Assembly (NCBI RefSeq): GCF_900445235.1
Contig: NZ_UFSM01000001.1
Coordinates: forward strand, 4,931,959-4,995,958
DNA: 64,000 bases
Origin: Aminobacter aminovorans
GTDB taxonomy: Bacteria > Pseudomonadota > Alphaproteobacteria > Rhizobiales > Rhizobiaceae
Direction: 5' to 3'
Shown here: positions 1 to 8,524 of the stretch, piece after piece
Layout of the letters: each line of letters opens with the position of its first letter
Position numbering within the stretch: the first letter of the stretch is position 1
Position numbers and translations under genes: made by a program
The notes under the pieces: model-generated
The model's input: only the letters and a program-made list of their open reading frames with translations
Told to the model about the DNA's origin: nothing
Database searches by the model: none

Positions 1-1169
1 ATGCCCATGCCGAAACCGCACATCAGCAGAGGCAGCACAAAATGCCAGTGGTCGACGGCGTCACCAACGCCGGCGACCACGAAACGCAGCCAGCCCATGC
101 CAGTGCCCATGACCAGCGCGCCGGCGACGATGCGCCGCTGCGGCCAGCGGCTGCCCAGCCGCCCCGAAATGAGCGAGGCCAGCAGCACACCGATGGGAAA
201 CGGCACCGTCGTTAGCCCGGACTGCAGCGGCGTCAGCCCGAAGCCGGTTTGCAGGAAGACGGCGAGGACCAGGAAGAAGCCGGCGACGCCGGAGAAGAAG
301 GTCATCGTCATCACCGAGCCGAGCAGAAAGTTGCCGTTGGTCATCAGGGCCACCGGCAGCAACTGGCTTTTCTCTCCCTTCGCCCGCGCCTTTTGATGCA
401 GGAAGAAGCTGACCATTGCGCCGATAGACAGCACGATCATCACAAAGGTCCACACCGGCCAGCCATAGGCATGGCCCTCGATGAGCGGGAACACCAGCAG
501 GAAGACAGCCGCACTGGCGATCAGTATGCCGAGCGGATCCTGCGTCAGTTCAGGCCGGCCGGGCATGTCGGGGATGAGTGCCCGGCCGGCAATGACCGCC
601 AGGATGCCTACCGGAACGTTGACGAGGAAGATCGGCCGCCAGTCGAGGCCAAACAGGTCCGCGCTGATCAGCATGCCACCGGCCAGAGGGCCAGCGACCG
701 AGGCGAGGCCCGCCGTCAAGCCAAACAGCGAAAAGGCGAAACCACGTTCCTGCGGCGGAAAGATCACCTGGGTGATCGCCAGTACCTGCGGCATCATCAT
801 TGCGCCGGCCAGACCTTGGAGCACGCGTGCAACGATCAAAGTCGTCATTGTAGGCGCTAGGCCGCACAGGGCGGAGAAGACAGTGAAACTGGCAACGCCG
901 ATCAGAAACAGGCGCTTGCGGCCAACCACGTCGCCGAGCCTGCCAAACGGCAGCAAGCCAAGCGCGAAGGCCAGCACATAGGCCGCCACCACCCATTCGA
1001 TCTGGCTGCTCGTCGCGCCAAGGCCGGATTGCAGCCGCGGCAGCGCGACGTTGACGATGGTCACGTCGATCAGGTTCATGAAGCCCGCCAGAAGCAGGAT
1101 CGCCATCGCGATCCAACGCTTGGGATAGGCATCCCCGGGCGTCGCCGGCGAGCTATGGGAAAATGTCAT
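1..1169 (-). CDS. MFS drug efflux transporter, DHA2 (EmrB/QacA-like), 3' end cut by the window edge
   Basis: Inner-membrane proton-driven exporter of the 14-TM DHA2 type. Reading the minus strand from ATG at 1169 gives an unbroken frame of 389 codons that leaves the window without a stop. It starts MTFSHSSPATPGDAYPKRW. TM1 then carries the family motif with Asp (NLIDVTIVNVALPRL), followed by the loop motif A region (GRLGDVVGRKR), typical of drug:H+ antiporters. An AAGGAA Shine-Dalgarno lies 6 nt before the ATG. The other long frames here are GC-driven shadows without membrane character. The substrate cannot be told from sequence. Family call firm; drug specificity inferred. Confidence 0.85.
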   Translation of the reverse strand, partial: MTFSHSSPATPGDAYPKRWIAMAILLLAGFMNLIDVTIVNVALPRLQSGLGATSSQIEWVVAAYVLAFALGLLPFGRLGDVVGRKRLFLIGVASFTVFSALCGLAPTMTTLIVARVLQGLAGAMMMPQVLAITQVIFPPQERGFAFSLFGLTAGLASVAGPLAGGMLISADLFGLDWRPIFLVNVPVGILAVIAGRALIPDMPGRPELTQDPLGILIASAAVFLLVFPLIEGHAYGWPVWTFVMIVLSIGAMVSFFLHQKARAKGEKSQLLPVALMTNGNFLLGSVMTMTFFSGVAGFFLVLAVFLQTGFGLTPLQSGLTTVPFPIGVLLASLISGRLGSRWPQRRIVAGALVMGTGMGWLRFVVAGVGDAVDHWHFVLPLLMCGFGMG

Positions 1170-1496
1170 TTCCGGTTCCTTTGACTGCGAAGGCCGATCC
1201 TTGGATTGCCACCCCGACCTGCCGGTAGGGCACCGAACGACCATCCAGTTGTCTGCCTTCGAGATCGCATCAAGCATGCGGATAGATGTCGTTCTGAACC
1301 GCCCTGTTTCGACAGGCTCGGAAAAAACGTTGCGCCAGCGCCCCCCAGACAAGTTCGAGGCCCAAGAGTCGATCTAGGGCGAATCGTCCGGCCTGTCTAA
1401 GCCCATGCTCATTTTTGGGCCCGCGCCGGCCGGAATGTACCGCGATTTTCGTGCATGATGTTCGTCGTGGCGAATGGTGGCGGGCGATCCCAAAGC
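1170..1496. other. Intergenic region, no gene seen
   Basis: This stretch between the divergent-free ends of the MFS gene start and the GGDEF terminator shows no coding frame with a ribosome site or recognisable protein. It contains one small hairpin (CCTGT-TTCG-ACAGG, 1303-1316) with a UUCG-type loop and no T-run. It presumably carries the promoter of the minus-strand MFS gene; I cannot place it confidently. Confidence 0.5.
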
Positions 1497-1526
1497 AAAA
1501 AGGACGGTGGCTGGTGCCGCCGTCCT
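1497..1526 (-). terminator. Rho-independent terminator after the GGDEF gene
   Basis: AGGACGGTGGC and GCCGCCGTCCT form an 11-bp stem (one mismatch) around a TGGT loop. On the minus strand the stem is followed by TTTTT, so it terminates transcription leaving the diguanylate cyclase gene, whose stop is 33 bp upstream. Confidence 0.8.
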
Positions 1527-1558
1527 CAAAGCAAGTCACATAACCGATTCGCGCGCCG

Positions 1559-2320
1559 TTACGCGGCTTCGGAAACGCCCATGTCGAAGATCGCGCGGTT
1601 GCGCCCACGACGCTTGGCCTCGTAAAGGCGCTTGTCGGCGTTTCGCATCAACTCGGACACGTTTGCTTCCGCTTCGCAGTCCGTTCCGCCGATGCTGACG
1701 GTCAGCGGCACGGCACGCTCGTCGCTCGGCTGGAAACGCAGCGCCTCGACTTCGCTGCGAATGCGCTCGGCCACCAACTTGGCTTCGTCGACCGTCGCGC
1801 CCACCAGGAACGCGCCGAACTCCTCGCCGCCGATGCGGCCAAGGATGTCGCCGCTGCGCACGCCGCGGGTGATCGCGGCTGCGATCTGCAGCAAGGCCTG
1901 GTCGCCGGTCAGATGGCCGAAACTGTCATTGATCTGCTTGAAGTGATCGGCGTCAATAATCAGCAGCGCGCCGCGGTCCGACTTGCGCCGGCTGCCGTCG
2001 AGCGCGGCAAAGAAGTTCTCACGGTTGAGCATGCCAGTCATCTCGTCGCGGCTCGCCTTTTCCGACAGGCGGCGATGGGCGGCGGCGAGTTGGGAGTGGG
2101 CCCGCGTCAAATCTTCATGGGCAAGCTTCAGCGTTCTTTCCTGCATGAAAGTGAAGAAGCCAAGCGGGGTTGCAATGAACAGCGGACAAAGCAAGCACAT
2201 CAGCCAGGCGATTGCGCCAACTTTCCCCCCCAGTGCCGGCACGATCGTCAAGACCAGTGCAAGCGAACCCAAGATCGAAATCAAGGTCACAGCGGTTGTT
2301 TTAAGAACGACGATTCTCAT
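1559..2320 (-). CDS. Membrane-anchored diguanylate cyclase (GGDEF domain)
   Basis: Predicted to make cyclic di-GMP from two GTP at the inner membrane. With the chosen start the protein has 253 residues: two N-terminal membrane helices (about residues 5-25 and 30-55), a short coiled linker, then a GGDEF domain. GGEEF is intact at residues 164-168 and DADHFKQINDSFGH lies upstream, so the enzyme looks active. No RxxD inhibitory site precedes GGEEF at the usual spacing. I prefer ATG 2320 (MRIVVLK) because AGGGAG lies 7 nt upstream; an in-frame ATG at 2374 lacks any ribosome site. No sensory domain beyond the membrane part. Single-gene unit with its own terminator. Confidence 0.88.
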   Translation of the reverse strand: MRIVVLKTTAVTLISILGSLALVLTIVPALGGKVGAIAWLMCLLCPLFIATPLGFFTFMQERTLKLAHEDLTRAHSQLAAAHRRLSEKASRDEMTGMLNRENFFAALDGSRRKSDRGALLIIDADHFKQINDSFGHLTGDQALLQIAAAITRGVRSGDILGRIGGEEFGAFLVGATVDEAKLVAERIRSEVEALRFQPSDERAVPLTVSIGGTDCEAEANVSELMRNADKRLYEAKRRGRNRAIFDMGVSEAA

Positions 2321-2497
2321 TTCGACTCCCTGCCGGCTTTGAAATGCCAGCATCAACTGAAGGTCATCTTTCATCGATAGTTAAAATTTGACCCACCTTG
2401 TTGAATCAGGTGTCCTCCGAATTTTGGCCATTGTCGAGTGCCAAGCTGGCCTTATGCGGGTGCTTCCAAAATTCTCGAACCGTGGCATAAGGGCGTC

Positions 2498-3208
2498 ATG
2501 ACCGACACACCCGATCCCGCTCGCTTCGATCACGTCACCGACTGGGTCTTCGACCTCGACAACACGCTGTATCCACACCATTCGAATCTGTTTTCGCAGA
2601 TCGACGTGAAGATGACTGGCTATGTAGCGGAGCTGCTGACGTTGTCGCGCGAGGACGCGCGCAAGCTGCAGAAAGAGCTGTATCTCGAGTATGGCACCAC
2701 GCTGAACGGACTGATGCAGCGCCACGGCATCGATCCCGACGCGTTCCTTGAGCACGTTCACGACATCGACTATTCTTGGCTGGTGCCGGACCCGGTGCTG
2801 GGTGCTGCGATCCGCCAGTTGCCGGGCCGCAAGTTCATATTCACCAACGGCAACCGCAGCCATGCCGAGCGCACCGCGCGCCAGCTCGGCATCCTTGACC
2901 ATTTCGACGACATATTCGACATCGTCGCCGCAGGGCTTACGCCCAAGCCGGCGCGCCAGCCATACGAGACCTTTGCCGCCCTGCACAAGGTGACCGGCGC
3001 CAACGCCGTGATGTTCGAAGACCTTGCACGCAACCTTTCGGTGCCGAAGTCGCTCGGCATGACCACGGTGCTGATCGTGCCGCGCAATTTCGAACCGACC
3101 TTCTCCGAGATATGGGAGAGCGATCCGACCCACGAGGACGACGTCGACTACGTCACCGACGATCTCGCGAACTTCCTGACAACGATCGTCGAGGCCAACG
3201 CCGCTTGA
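2498..3208 (+). CDS. HAD-family pyrimidine 5'-nucleotidase
   Basis: Haloacid-dehalogenase-fold phosphatase of the pyrimidine 5'-nucleotidase (PpnN/SDT1-like) type, cytosolic, 236 residues. All HAD motifs are visible: motif I DLDNTLYP (Asp19 nucleophile, Asp21 acid/base), motif II TNGN, motif III Lys in TPKPAR, and motif IV EDLARN. The helical cap between motifs I and II is the type seen in nucleotidases acting on UMP/CMP. ATG 2498 follows AAGGGCGTC; an upstream in-frame start at 2438 gives an unlikely N-terminus. Its stop overlaps the TTG start of the DUF817 gene (TTGA), so the two are translationally coupled. Exact substrate inferred from family. Confidence 0.87.
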   Translation: MTDTPDPARFDHVTDWVFDLDNTLYPHHSNLFSQIDVKMTGYVAELLTLSREDARKLQKELYLEYGTTLNGLMQRHGIDPDAFLEHVHDIDYSWLVPDPVLGAAIRQLPGRKFIFTNGNRSHAERTARQLGILDHFDDIFDIVAAGLTPKPARQPYETFAALHKVTGANAVMFEDLARNLSVPKSLGMTTVLIVPRNFEPTFSEIWESDPTHEDDVDYVTDDLANFLTTIVEANAA

Positions 3209-4194
3209 GCCGCTTCACCTCCGTCGAGGCGCGGATCGATGCGGCCGCACATGCCGTCCTCGACCGCCTGCCCGAAGGAGGTATCTCGGGCGCGGTCGTC
3301 GAATTCCTCGTCTTCGGGCTGAAGCAGGCCTGGGCCTGCCTGTTCGGCGGCGCCATGCTGGCGCTGATCATGGCGACCAAGCTGTGCTGGCCGGATGGGG
3401 CCGCACTGGCACGCTACGACTTCCTGTTCCTCTCGGCCGTCGCCGTTCAGCTGGCAATGCTGGCACTCAAGCTGGAAAAGCCGTCGGAAGCCAAGGTCAT
3501 CCTGATCTTCCACATCGTCGGCACCGCGATGGAAGTGTTCAAGACACAGGCCGGCTCATGGGCCTACCCGGAAGACAGCCTGTTCCGTATCGGCGACGTG
3601 CCGCTGTTTTCCGGCTTCATGTATGCGGCCGTGGGCTCCTACCTCGCCCGCGTCAGTCGCATCTTCGACATGCGCTACACGTCTTATCCGCCGCTATGGG
3701 CGACTGTGCTGTTGTGCGCGGCGATCTACGTCAATTTCTTCGCCCACCATTTCATCATCGACATCCGCTATGGGCTGTTTGCAGTCACCGCGGCACTCTA
3801 CTTCCGCACTGTCGTGCATTACCGCGTCTTCCGCTTCCGTCACCGCATGCCGCTGCTGCTCGGCTTTCTGCTGGTCGCGCTGTTCATCTGGTTCGCCGAG
3901 AACATCGGCACCTGGTCGCGCGCCTGGATCTATCCCGGTCAGCACGACGGCTGGACGCCGGTTTCGATCCAGAAGCTCGGCGCTTGGTATCTGTTGATGA
4001 TCATTTCCTTCGTGCTGGTGACACTCGTCCACCGGCCGCGGCCGCTGGACACCGGCTCAAAGGCTGTAGAATTTGGCGATGATGTCCCAGGCCTCATCGG
4101 CGGTGTCGACAAAGTCGATGATGTCCTGGTCACCGGGCGTGATCGTGCCCTGGTCGGCGAGGAAATCGAGATCGATCGCCCGCTCCCAAAATGA
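3205..4194 (+). CDS. DUF817 family integral membrane protein, C-terminus antisense to the next gene
   Basis: Multi-pass membrane protein of uncharacterised family DUF817, 329 residues. Seen: about eight hydrophobic segments, a central FFAHHFIIDIRYGLF stretch rich in His/Asp and FAENIGTWSRAWIYP near the end, both characteristic of the family. The start is taken as TTG 3205, which overlaps the nucleotidase stop as TTGA; the longer frame from 3112 begins inside the upstream gene with low-complexity Arg. The last about 45 codons (after the final helix, from VHRPRP on) run antisense through the 3' end of the LOG gene, giving a 138-bp convergent overlap. That tail looks non-native, as if an original stop had been lost. 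Function unknown. Confidence 0.8.
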   Translation: MSRFTSVEARIDAAAHAVLDRLPEGGISGAVVEFLVFGLKQAWACLFGGAMLALIMATKLCWPDGAALARYDFLFLSAVAVQLAMLALKLEKPSEAKVILIFHIVGTAMEVFKTQAGSWAYPEDSLFRIGDVPLFSGFMYAAVGSYLARVSRIFDMRYTSYPPLWATVLLCAAIYVNFFAHHFIIDIRYGLFAVTAALYFRTVVHYRVFRFRHRMPLLLGFLLVALFIWFAENIGTWSRAWIYPGQHDGWTPVSIQKLGAWYLLMIISFVLVTLVHRPRPLDTGSKAVEFGDDVPGLIGGVDKVDDVLVTGRDRALVGEEIEIDRPLPK

Positions 4195-4896
4195 CTTGCC
4201 GAACAGGATAACCGGCACGCGCTCCATGCGTCCGGTCTGGATCAGCGTCAACGTTTCGAAGAATTCGTCCATCGTGCCGAAACCGCCGGGGAAAACCGCT
4301 ACAGCCTTGGCGCGCATGACGAAATGCATCTTGCGGATGGCGAAGTAGTGAAAATTGAAACACAGTTCCGGCGTGACATAGGCGTTGGGCGCCTGTTCGT
4401 GCGGCAACACGATGTTGAGGCCGATTGACGGCGCTCCGACGTCATCGGCGCCACGATTGCCGGCTTCCATCACGCCAGGGCCGCCACCGGTGACGACGAC
4501 GAACTCACGATAATAGGACGCGGCCGAATGCTGCGAGCAGAGGCGGGCAAACTTGCGCGCTTCTTCGTAGTAGCGGCTGTTGGCCTCAAGGTTCTTGCGC
4601 TGCGTTTCGTTCTTCGCCGCCCAGGCTTCGCCGCCCGGTTCCGGGATGCGCGCGCCGCCGAACAAAATGACCGTCGAACGAATACCGCGCTCGGCGAGGA
4701 TCATCTCGGTCTTGAGGAGTTCGAGTTGCAGCCGCACCGGGCGCAGGTCGCGCTGGGTCATGAAGTCTTCGTCGTTCCAGGCAAGCCTGTAGGTCGAGGC
4801 GCGTGTCTGCGGCGTGTCGGGCACGCTCTTTGAACGCTCCAGATCCTCGTCGGAGTGCGGCAGCGGCGTCCAGCCAGCCTTGTCCATTGGATTCAT
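4057..4896 (-). CDS. LOG-family (TIGR00730) Rossmann-fold nucleotide hydrolase
   Basis: Member of the LOG/lysine-decarboxylase-like fold family; known relatives are cytokinin-riboside or purine-nucleotide phosphoribohydrolases. About 279 residues. The two diagnostic motifs are present: GGGPGVMEA in the nucleotide-binding region and PGGFGTMDE near the C-terminus with the catalytic Arg/Glu context. An N-terminal extension of about 80 residues precedes the core, as in the longer bacterial subgroup. ATG 4896 (MNPMDKAGW) has GAGG 11 nt upstream; ATG 4932 is possible but has no ribosome site. Its 3' end is overlapped by the DUF817 gene. The specific nucleotide substrate is not deducible. Confidence 0.85.
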   Translation of the reverse strand: MNPMDKAGWTPLPHSDEDLERSKSVPDTPQTRASTYRLAWNDEDFMTQRDLRPVRLQLELLKTEMILAERGIRSTVILFGGARIPEPGGEAWAAKNETQRKNLEANSRYYEEARKFARLCSQHSAASYYREFVVVTGGGPGVMEAGNRGADDVGAPSIGLNIVLPHEQAPNAYVTPELCFNFHYFAIRKMHFVMRAKAVAVFPGGFGTMDEFFETLTLIQTGRMERVPVILFGKSFWERAIDLDFLADQGTITPGDQDIIDFVDTADEAWDIIAKFYSL

Positions 4897-4950
4897 TCTA
4901 TGCTCGACCTCAAATTTCGTTGCCCGCGACATTCCGCGGCGTCACCGCGA

Positions 4951-4979
4951 TTGACCCCCAGATAAGCCTGAAATAGGGT
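4951..4979 (+). promoter_or_regulatory. Candidate sigma-70 promoter of dapD
   Basis: TTGACC at 4951-4956, 17-nt spacer, TAGGGT at 4974-4979, 60 bp before the dapD start. The -35 matches consensus well, the -10 only at three positions. Prediction by eye. Confidence 0.45.
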
Positions 4980-5039
4980 CCGCGCGATTTTGTGCCAGCT
5001 TAGAAGCCTTAACCTTAACGGCCCGTAACGGAGATGTTT

Positions 5040-5894
5040 ATGTCGAAGCCCGATCTCGCCAGCCTGGAAAAGACCATCGATCGGGCGTTCGAGGAACGCG
5101 ACGGCATTTCGACGTCGACCCGTGGCGAAGTCCGCGACGCCATCGAGACCGCGCTCGACCTTTTGGACAAGGGCACGGCCCGCGTCGCCCAGCGCCAGGA
5201 CGACGGCAAATGGCAGGTCAACCAATGGCTCAAGAAGGCGGTGCTGATGTCCTTCCGCCTCAACCCGATGGAGCTGATCTCGGGTGCGCCCGGCGGCGCA
5301 TCGTGGTGGGACAAGGTGCCGTCCAAGTTTGACGGCTGGGGCGCTGTCGACTTCGAAAAGGCCGGCTTCCGCGCCGTGCCCTCGGCCGTCGTGCGCAAGT
5401 CGGCCTTCGTTGCCCCTGGCGCCGTGCTGATGCCGTCCTTTGTCAATGTCGGCGCCTATGTCGACACCGGCACCATGGTCGACACCTGGGCCTCGGTCGG
5501 CTCCTGCGCCCAGATCGGCAAGAACGTGCACCTGTCCGGCGGCGTCGGCATCGGTGGCGTGCTTGAGCCGATGCAGGCTGGCCCGACCATCATCGAGGAC
5601 AACTGCTTCATCGGCGCGCGTTCTGAGGTCGTCGAAGGCTGCATCGTGCGCGAAGGCTCGGTGCTCGGCATGGGCGTGTTCATTGGCCAGTCGACCAAGA
5701 TCGTCGACCGCGCCACCGGTGAAGTGTTCTATGGCGAAGTTCCGGCCAATTCGGTCGTCGTTGCGGGTTCCGTGCCAGGCAAGCCGCTGCCGAACGGCGA
5801 AGCCGGGCCGAGCCTCTATTGCGCCGTTATCGTCAAGCGCGTCGACGCCAAGACCCGCTCCAAGACCTCGATCAACGAACTGCTGCGCGATTGA
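5040..5894 (+). CDS. dapD: 2,3,4,5-tetrahydropyridine-2,6-dicarboxylate N-succinyltransferase
   Basis: Transfers succinyl from succinyl-CoA to tetrahydrodipicolinate in the succinylase branch of lysine/meso-diaminopimelate synthesis, cytosolic trimer. 284 residues, normal length. Helical N-domain (about 1-100) is followed by a left-handed beta-helix of hexapeptide repeats ([19 protein letters not shown] and onward) and the C-terminal CoA-contact region with [15 protein letters not shown]. Start ATG 5040 ([12 protein letters not shown]) sits 6 nt after GGAG; ATG 5034 would touch the ribosome site. dapE, the desuccinylase of the same route, lies 4.6 kb downstream on the same strand. Confidence 0.96.
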   Translation: MSKPDLASLEKTIDRAFEERDGISTSTRGEVRDAIETALDLLDKGTARVAQRQDDGKWQVNQWLKKAVLMSFRLNPMELISGAPGGASWWDKVPSKFDGWGAVDFEKAGFRAVPSAVVRKSAFVAPGAVLMPSFVNVGAYVDTGTMVDTWASVGSCAQIGKNVHLSGGVGIGGVLEPMQAGPTIIEDNCFIGARSEVVEGCIVREGSVLGMGVFIGQSTKIVDRATGEVFYGEVPANSVVVAGSVPGKPLPNGEAGPSLYCAVIVKRVDAKTRSKTSINELLRD

Positions 5895-5922
5895 TCTTTC
5901 ACTCGATCCAAAGCAACTTCGA

Positions 5923-5949
5923 CCGGCGCGCGGAATATGTGCGCCGGTT
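5923..5949 (+). terminator. Hairpin after dapD, possible weak terminator or attenuator
   Basis: ACCGGCGC (5923-5930) pairs perfectly with GCGCCGGT (5942-5949) around an 11-nt loop. No T-run follows, and the next gene starts 18 nt later, so it may only attenuate. Confidence 0.35.
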
Positions 5950-5966
5950 AGCTTCGGAGGGGTGAA

Positions 5967-6320
5967 ATGGACTGGAAGTATCTTCTGACCAGCTTCGATG
6001 GTCGCATCAACCGGGCCAAGTTCTGGGCCGGCATCGGCGTGATGATCGTCGTCAGTATCGTTGCCAACCTGCTCGACATGATGCTCGGTCTCGACATCGG
6101 CGATTCAGGCGCCGGCGTCATCTCGATCATCGTCAGCATCGGCATGATCTATTTCGCGCTGGCAATCTATGCCAAACGCTGGCATGACCGCGACAAGTCG
6201 GGCTGGTGGAGCCTGATTGCACTCGTGCCCGTCATCGGCGCCATCTGGATCCTGGTCGAACTCGGCATCCTCGAAGGCACCAGGGGCGCCAACCAATTCG
6301 GACCGGACCCACTTGCCTGA
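5967..6320 (+). CDS. DUF805 family membrane protein (first of a tandem pair)
   Basis: Small inner-membrane protein of unknown function, 117 residues. The family pattern is plain: an aromatic/Gly N-terminus (FDGRINRAKFW), three to four hydrophobic helices, a conserved KRWHDRDKSGWW loop and the closing GTRGANQFGPDP. GGAGGGG lies 5 nt before the ATG. Its last bases overlap the TTG start of a second DUF805 gene, implying coupled translation. Known for the family: often paired or clustered, biochemical role not established. Confidence 0.85.
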   Translation: MDWKYLLTSFDGRINRAKFWAGIGVMIVVSIVANLLDMMLGLDIGDSGAGVISIIVSIGMIYFALAIYAKRWHDRDKSGWWSLIALVPVIGAIWILVELGILEGTRGANQFGPDPLA

Positions 6321-6684
6321 CAAATCCCAGCTCTTCTGGTTGTTCTTTCGCTTCTCGGGCCGCGTCAACCGCGCGGCCTATCTGCTTGGCTTCCTGTTCA
6401 TGCTGGTGGTGATGTCGTTCCCGCTCTACCAGTCCATGCGCGTGCACCCTGACAGCGGCGCCGCACAGATGTGGTCACTGCTGTTCGGCGCAACCTTCCT
6501 GACCTTCCTGTGGGCGCATATCGCCTTCAGCGTCAAACGCCTGCACGACTTCGACAAGCCCGGCCTGTTTGCAGTTGCTCTGTTCATTCCGGTGGTCTCG
6601 ATCTTCGCCTTCATCGCGCTGTGCTTCTTCCCCGGCACGCCGGGTCCGAACCAGTTCGGCGACCACACGAACGCGCCGAAGTAG
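6313..6684 (+). CDS. DUF805 family membrane protein (second of a tandem pair)
   Basis: Second DUF805 paralogue, 123 residues: FSGRVNRAAYLLGF, hydrophobic helices, VKRLHDFDKPG loop and GTPGPNQFGDH end, mirroring the first gene. No ATG fits the start of the domain; the frame's ATG at 6217 lies deep in the preceding gene. TTG 6313 (encoding LPDKSQLFW) overlaps the upstream stop by 8 nt and is chosen. Function unknown; probably acts with its neighbour. Confidence 0.78.
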   Translation: MPDKSQLFWLFFRFSGRVNRAAYLLGFLFMLVVMSFPLYQSMRVHPDSGAAQMWSLLFGATFLTFLWAHIAFSVKRLHDFDKPGLFAVALFIPVVSIFAFIALCFFPGTPGPNQFGDHTNAPK

Positions 6685-6707
6685 TCTGGGGCAAGGGTTC
6701 GGGTGCG

Positions 6708-7406
6708 ATGTCCTACAGAACGCTCGACCCCGCCAAGATCATCGCAACCGCCGAGAGGCTGAGCCAGCGCGTCACGGAGCGTTTTCCCGATGCTGGCCCC
6801 GCCCGTGTCAGCCAGGAACTGGTGCGCCTGGCTCGCGATCTCGCCGCTTCGGCAAAGGCGCTGGAACAGCCGATCTGGTGGCTGCGTGTCCTCATCGGCC
6901 TCGCCATCGCATCGGGCGCCGGCATCTTCCTGTTCATCGGCACGATCCTGTCGTTCGACCGCATCTCGACCGGCGCCTTCGATTTCGTGCAAGGCATCGA
7001 GGCCTCGCTCAACACGCTGATCCTCGCCGGGCTCGGTTTCCTCGCGCTGATCCGCGCAGAGGAGCATATCAAGCGCAAGCGGACGTTCAGGCAGTTGCAT
7101 GGGCTGCGCTCGCTGATCCATGTCATCGACATGCACCAGTTGACCAAGGACCCGGCAACACTGTCTGAAAGTTTCAGCCCAACCCCGCATTCGCCGGCGC
7201 GCATAACCAACTCCGCCGACCTCGCGCGTTATCTCGACTATTGCTCCGAAATGCTGTCGCTGACCGGCAAGCTGGCCGCCCTGTTCGCGCAATCGGTCAA
7301 TGACGACGTCGTGATGAAGGCGGTCAACGACATCGAGGACCTCGGCTCAAACCTTTCGCGCAAGATCTGGCAGAAGATCACGATGATCGAAACGGCCCGG
7401 CGCTAG
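6708..7406 (+). CDS. Conserved hypothetical two-TM membrane protein
   Basis: 232 residues, family not recognised. Residues about 1-60 are helical and soluble, 63-85 and 97-117 are membrane helices (VLIGLAIASGAGIFLFIG; TLILAGLGFLALI), and the C-terminal half (HGLRSLIHVIDMHQLTKDP onward) is soluble and helical. It lies 23 bp after the second DUF805 gene on the same strand, so it is likely co-transcribed. Its stop codon interlocks with that of the convergent gene in a CTAG shared by both strands. Function cannot be assigned from sequence. Confidence 0.72.
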   Translation: MSYRTLDPAKIIATAERLSQRVTERFPDAGPARVSQELVRLARDLAASAKALEQPIWWLRVLIGLAIASGAGIFLFIGTILSFDRISTGAFDFVQGIEASLNTLILAGLGFLALIRAEEHIKRKRTFRQLHGLRSLIHVIDMHQLTKDPATLSESFSPTPHSPARITNSADLARYLDYCSEMLSLTGKLAALFAQSVNDDVVMKAVNDIEDLGSNLSRKIWQKITMIETARR

Positions 7407-8422
7407 TTGGCCGCGACCTGTTCCGGCGGCAGCCTTGGCGAACCCTTGCCCCTGGTTTCCGCGTCGTGGATCAGGGCGACGATCCTCTCGGTCAGCGGGG
7501 CCGGCGTGCCCGCCTTGCGCGCCAACCCAAGGACCACGCCCTGCAGCGCACCGATCTCCGTCTTCCGCCGCCTTTCGAGATCCTCCCACATCGACGACCT
7601 CGCCATTGGGTCAATGGCCAGCATGCGCCTTGCCAGGCGCAGGAACAGCCAATCCGGCAGGCGCAGCACAGTGGGCAGCAGCGCAGGCGGCACGGCCGCT
7701 ACCTTCGCCGGTGCGATGCCCTTCGCCTTCATCGCTGCCAGCGCCTCGTCGATCTGAGTGGCGAGGATACGGCGCCATCTGGCGTCCGCCAGTTGTGCTG
7801 CCAGGGGCAATCCCGACAAGGCCACAAGCGCGTTGTTGAGGTTCATCAAAAGCTTGCCCCACTGGACGGCCGGCATGTCGGCGTGGGTGACGACCGCAAA
7901 GCCCGCAACGTCGAGCAGCTTGCGCAAGCCCTCGTCCCCGGCCTCGATCAGCACAGTGCCGGCGCTGGCGCGGTGGACGTGAAACGGCATTTCACCTTCG
8001 GCCGACTGGACGACGTTGAACGGCACCATGCCAGCGACAACCCGGCGTCGGCCGAGCACCGCCCGGAGCCGGTCAACATTGTCGATGCCGTTCTGCAGGC
8101 TGACGACGACAGCACTTTCCGGCGCATGCCGGGCGACAAGCTCGGCCATTGCGGCGGTATCGCCGCTCTTCACCGCAACCAGCACGACATCGGCGTGCGA
8201 TAGCACCGAGGGGTCGACTGCGAGCGGGATTGCACCATCGCCTAGCAGGCGATCAAAGCCATCGATGTCGCTGACCCGCAGGCCGCCGGCATTGATCGCG
8301 TCAGCGACGCGAGGCCGAGCCAACAGGGTCACGTCGCGCCCGGCCAGCGCCAGGCACGCCCCGGCGTGGCAACCAATGCTGCCGGCGCCTGCAATGACGA
8401 TAGATTGGTGGTCCTTGGCCAT
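7403..8422 (-). CDS. Ketopantoate reductase family (ApbA/PanE) oxidoreductase
   Basis: NADPH-dependent 2-dehydropantoate 2-reductase fold, 339 residues. N-terminal Rossmann motif GAGSIGCHAG near residue 11, then a VAVKSGDT strand and SLQNGID loop; the C-terminal helical domain contains the conserved Lys/Asn pair region (WGKLLMNLNNAL). The start is ATG 8422 because GGGGGAGGG lies 3-11 nt upstream; the longer frame to 8512 adds an implausible Cys/Gly-rich head. Could be true PanE for pantothenate synthesis or a paralogue acting on another 2-keto acid; nothing in the neighbourhood decides, so no symbol is given. Confidence 0.85.
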   Translation of the reverse strand: MAKDHQSIVIAGAGSIGCHAGACLALAGRDVTLLARPRVADAINAGGLRVSDIDGFDRLLGDGAIPLAVDPSVLSHADVVLVAVKSGDTAAMAELVARHAPESAVVVSLQNGIDNVDRLRAVLGRRRVVAGMVPFNVVQSAEGEMPFHVHRASAGTVLIEAGDEGLRKLLDVAGFAVVTHADMPAVQWGKLLMNLNNALVALSGLPLAAQLADARWRRILATQIDEALAAMKAKGIAPAKVAAVPPALLPTVLRLPDWLFLRLARRMLAIDPMARSSMWEDLERRRKTEIGALQGVVLGLARKAGTPAPLTERIVALIHDAETRGKGSPRLPPEQVAAN

Positions 8423-8524
8423 AGGCCCTCCCCCAGCCCACTTTAAGCAGCGGCAGCCCCCGCCTGACAATGCCTGCGCGCTCCAGAACATGGCATCGTC
8501 CAGCGTCGACATGCGCCGAGCGCC

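Noticed and set aside
4933..5033. TTAACCTTAACGG before dapD as a CtrA box
   Set aside because: The two TTAA cores are 2 nt apart rather than 7, so it does not fit the motif.
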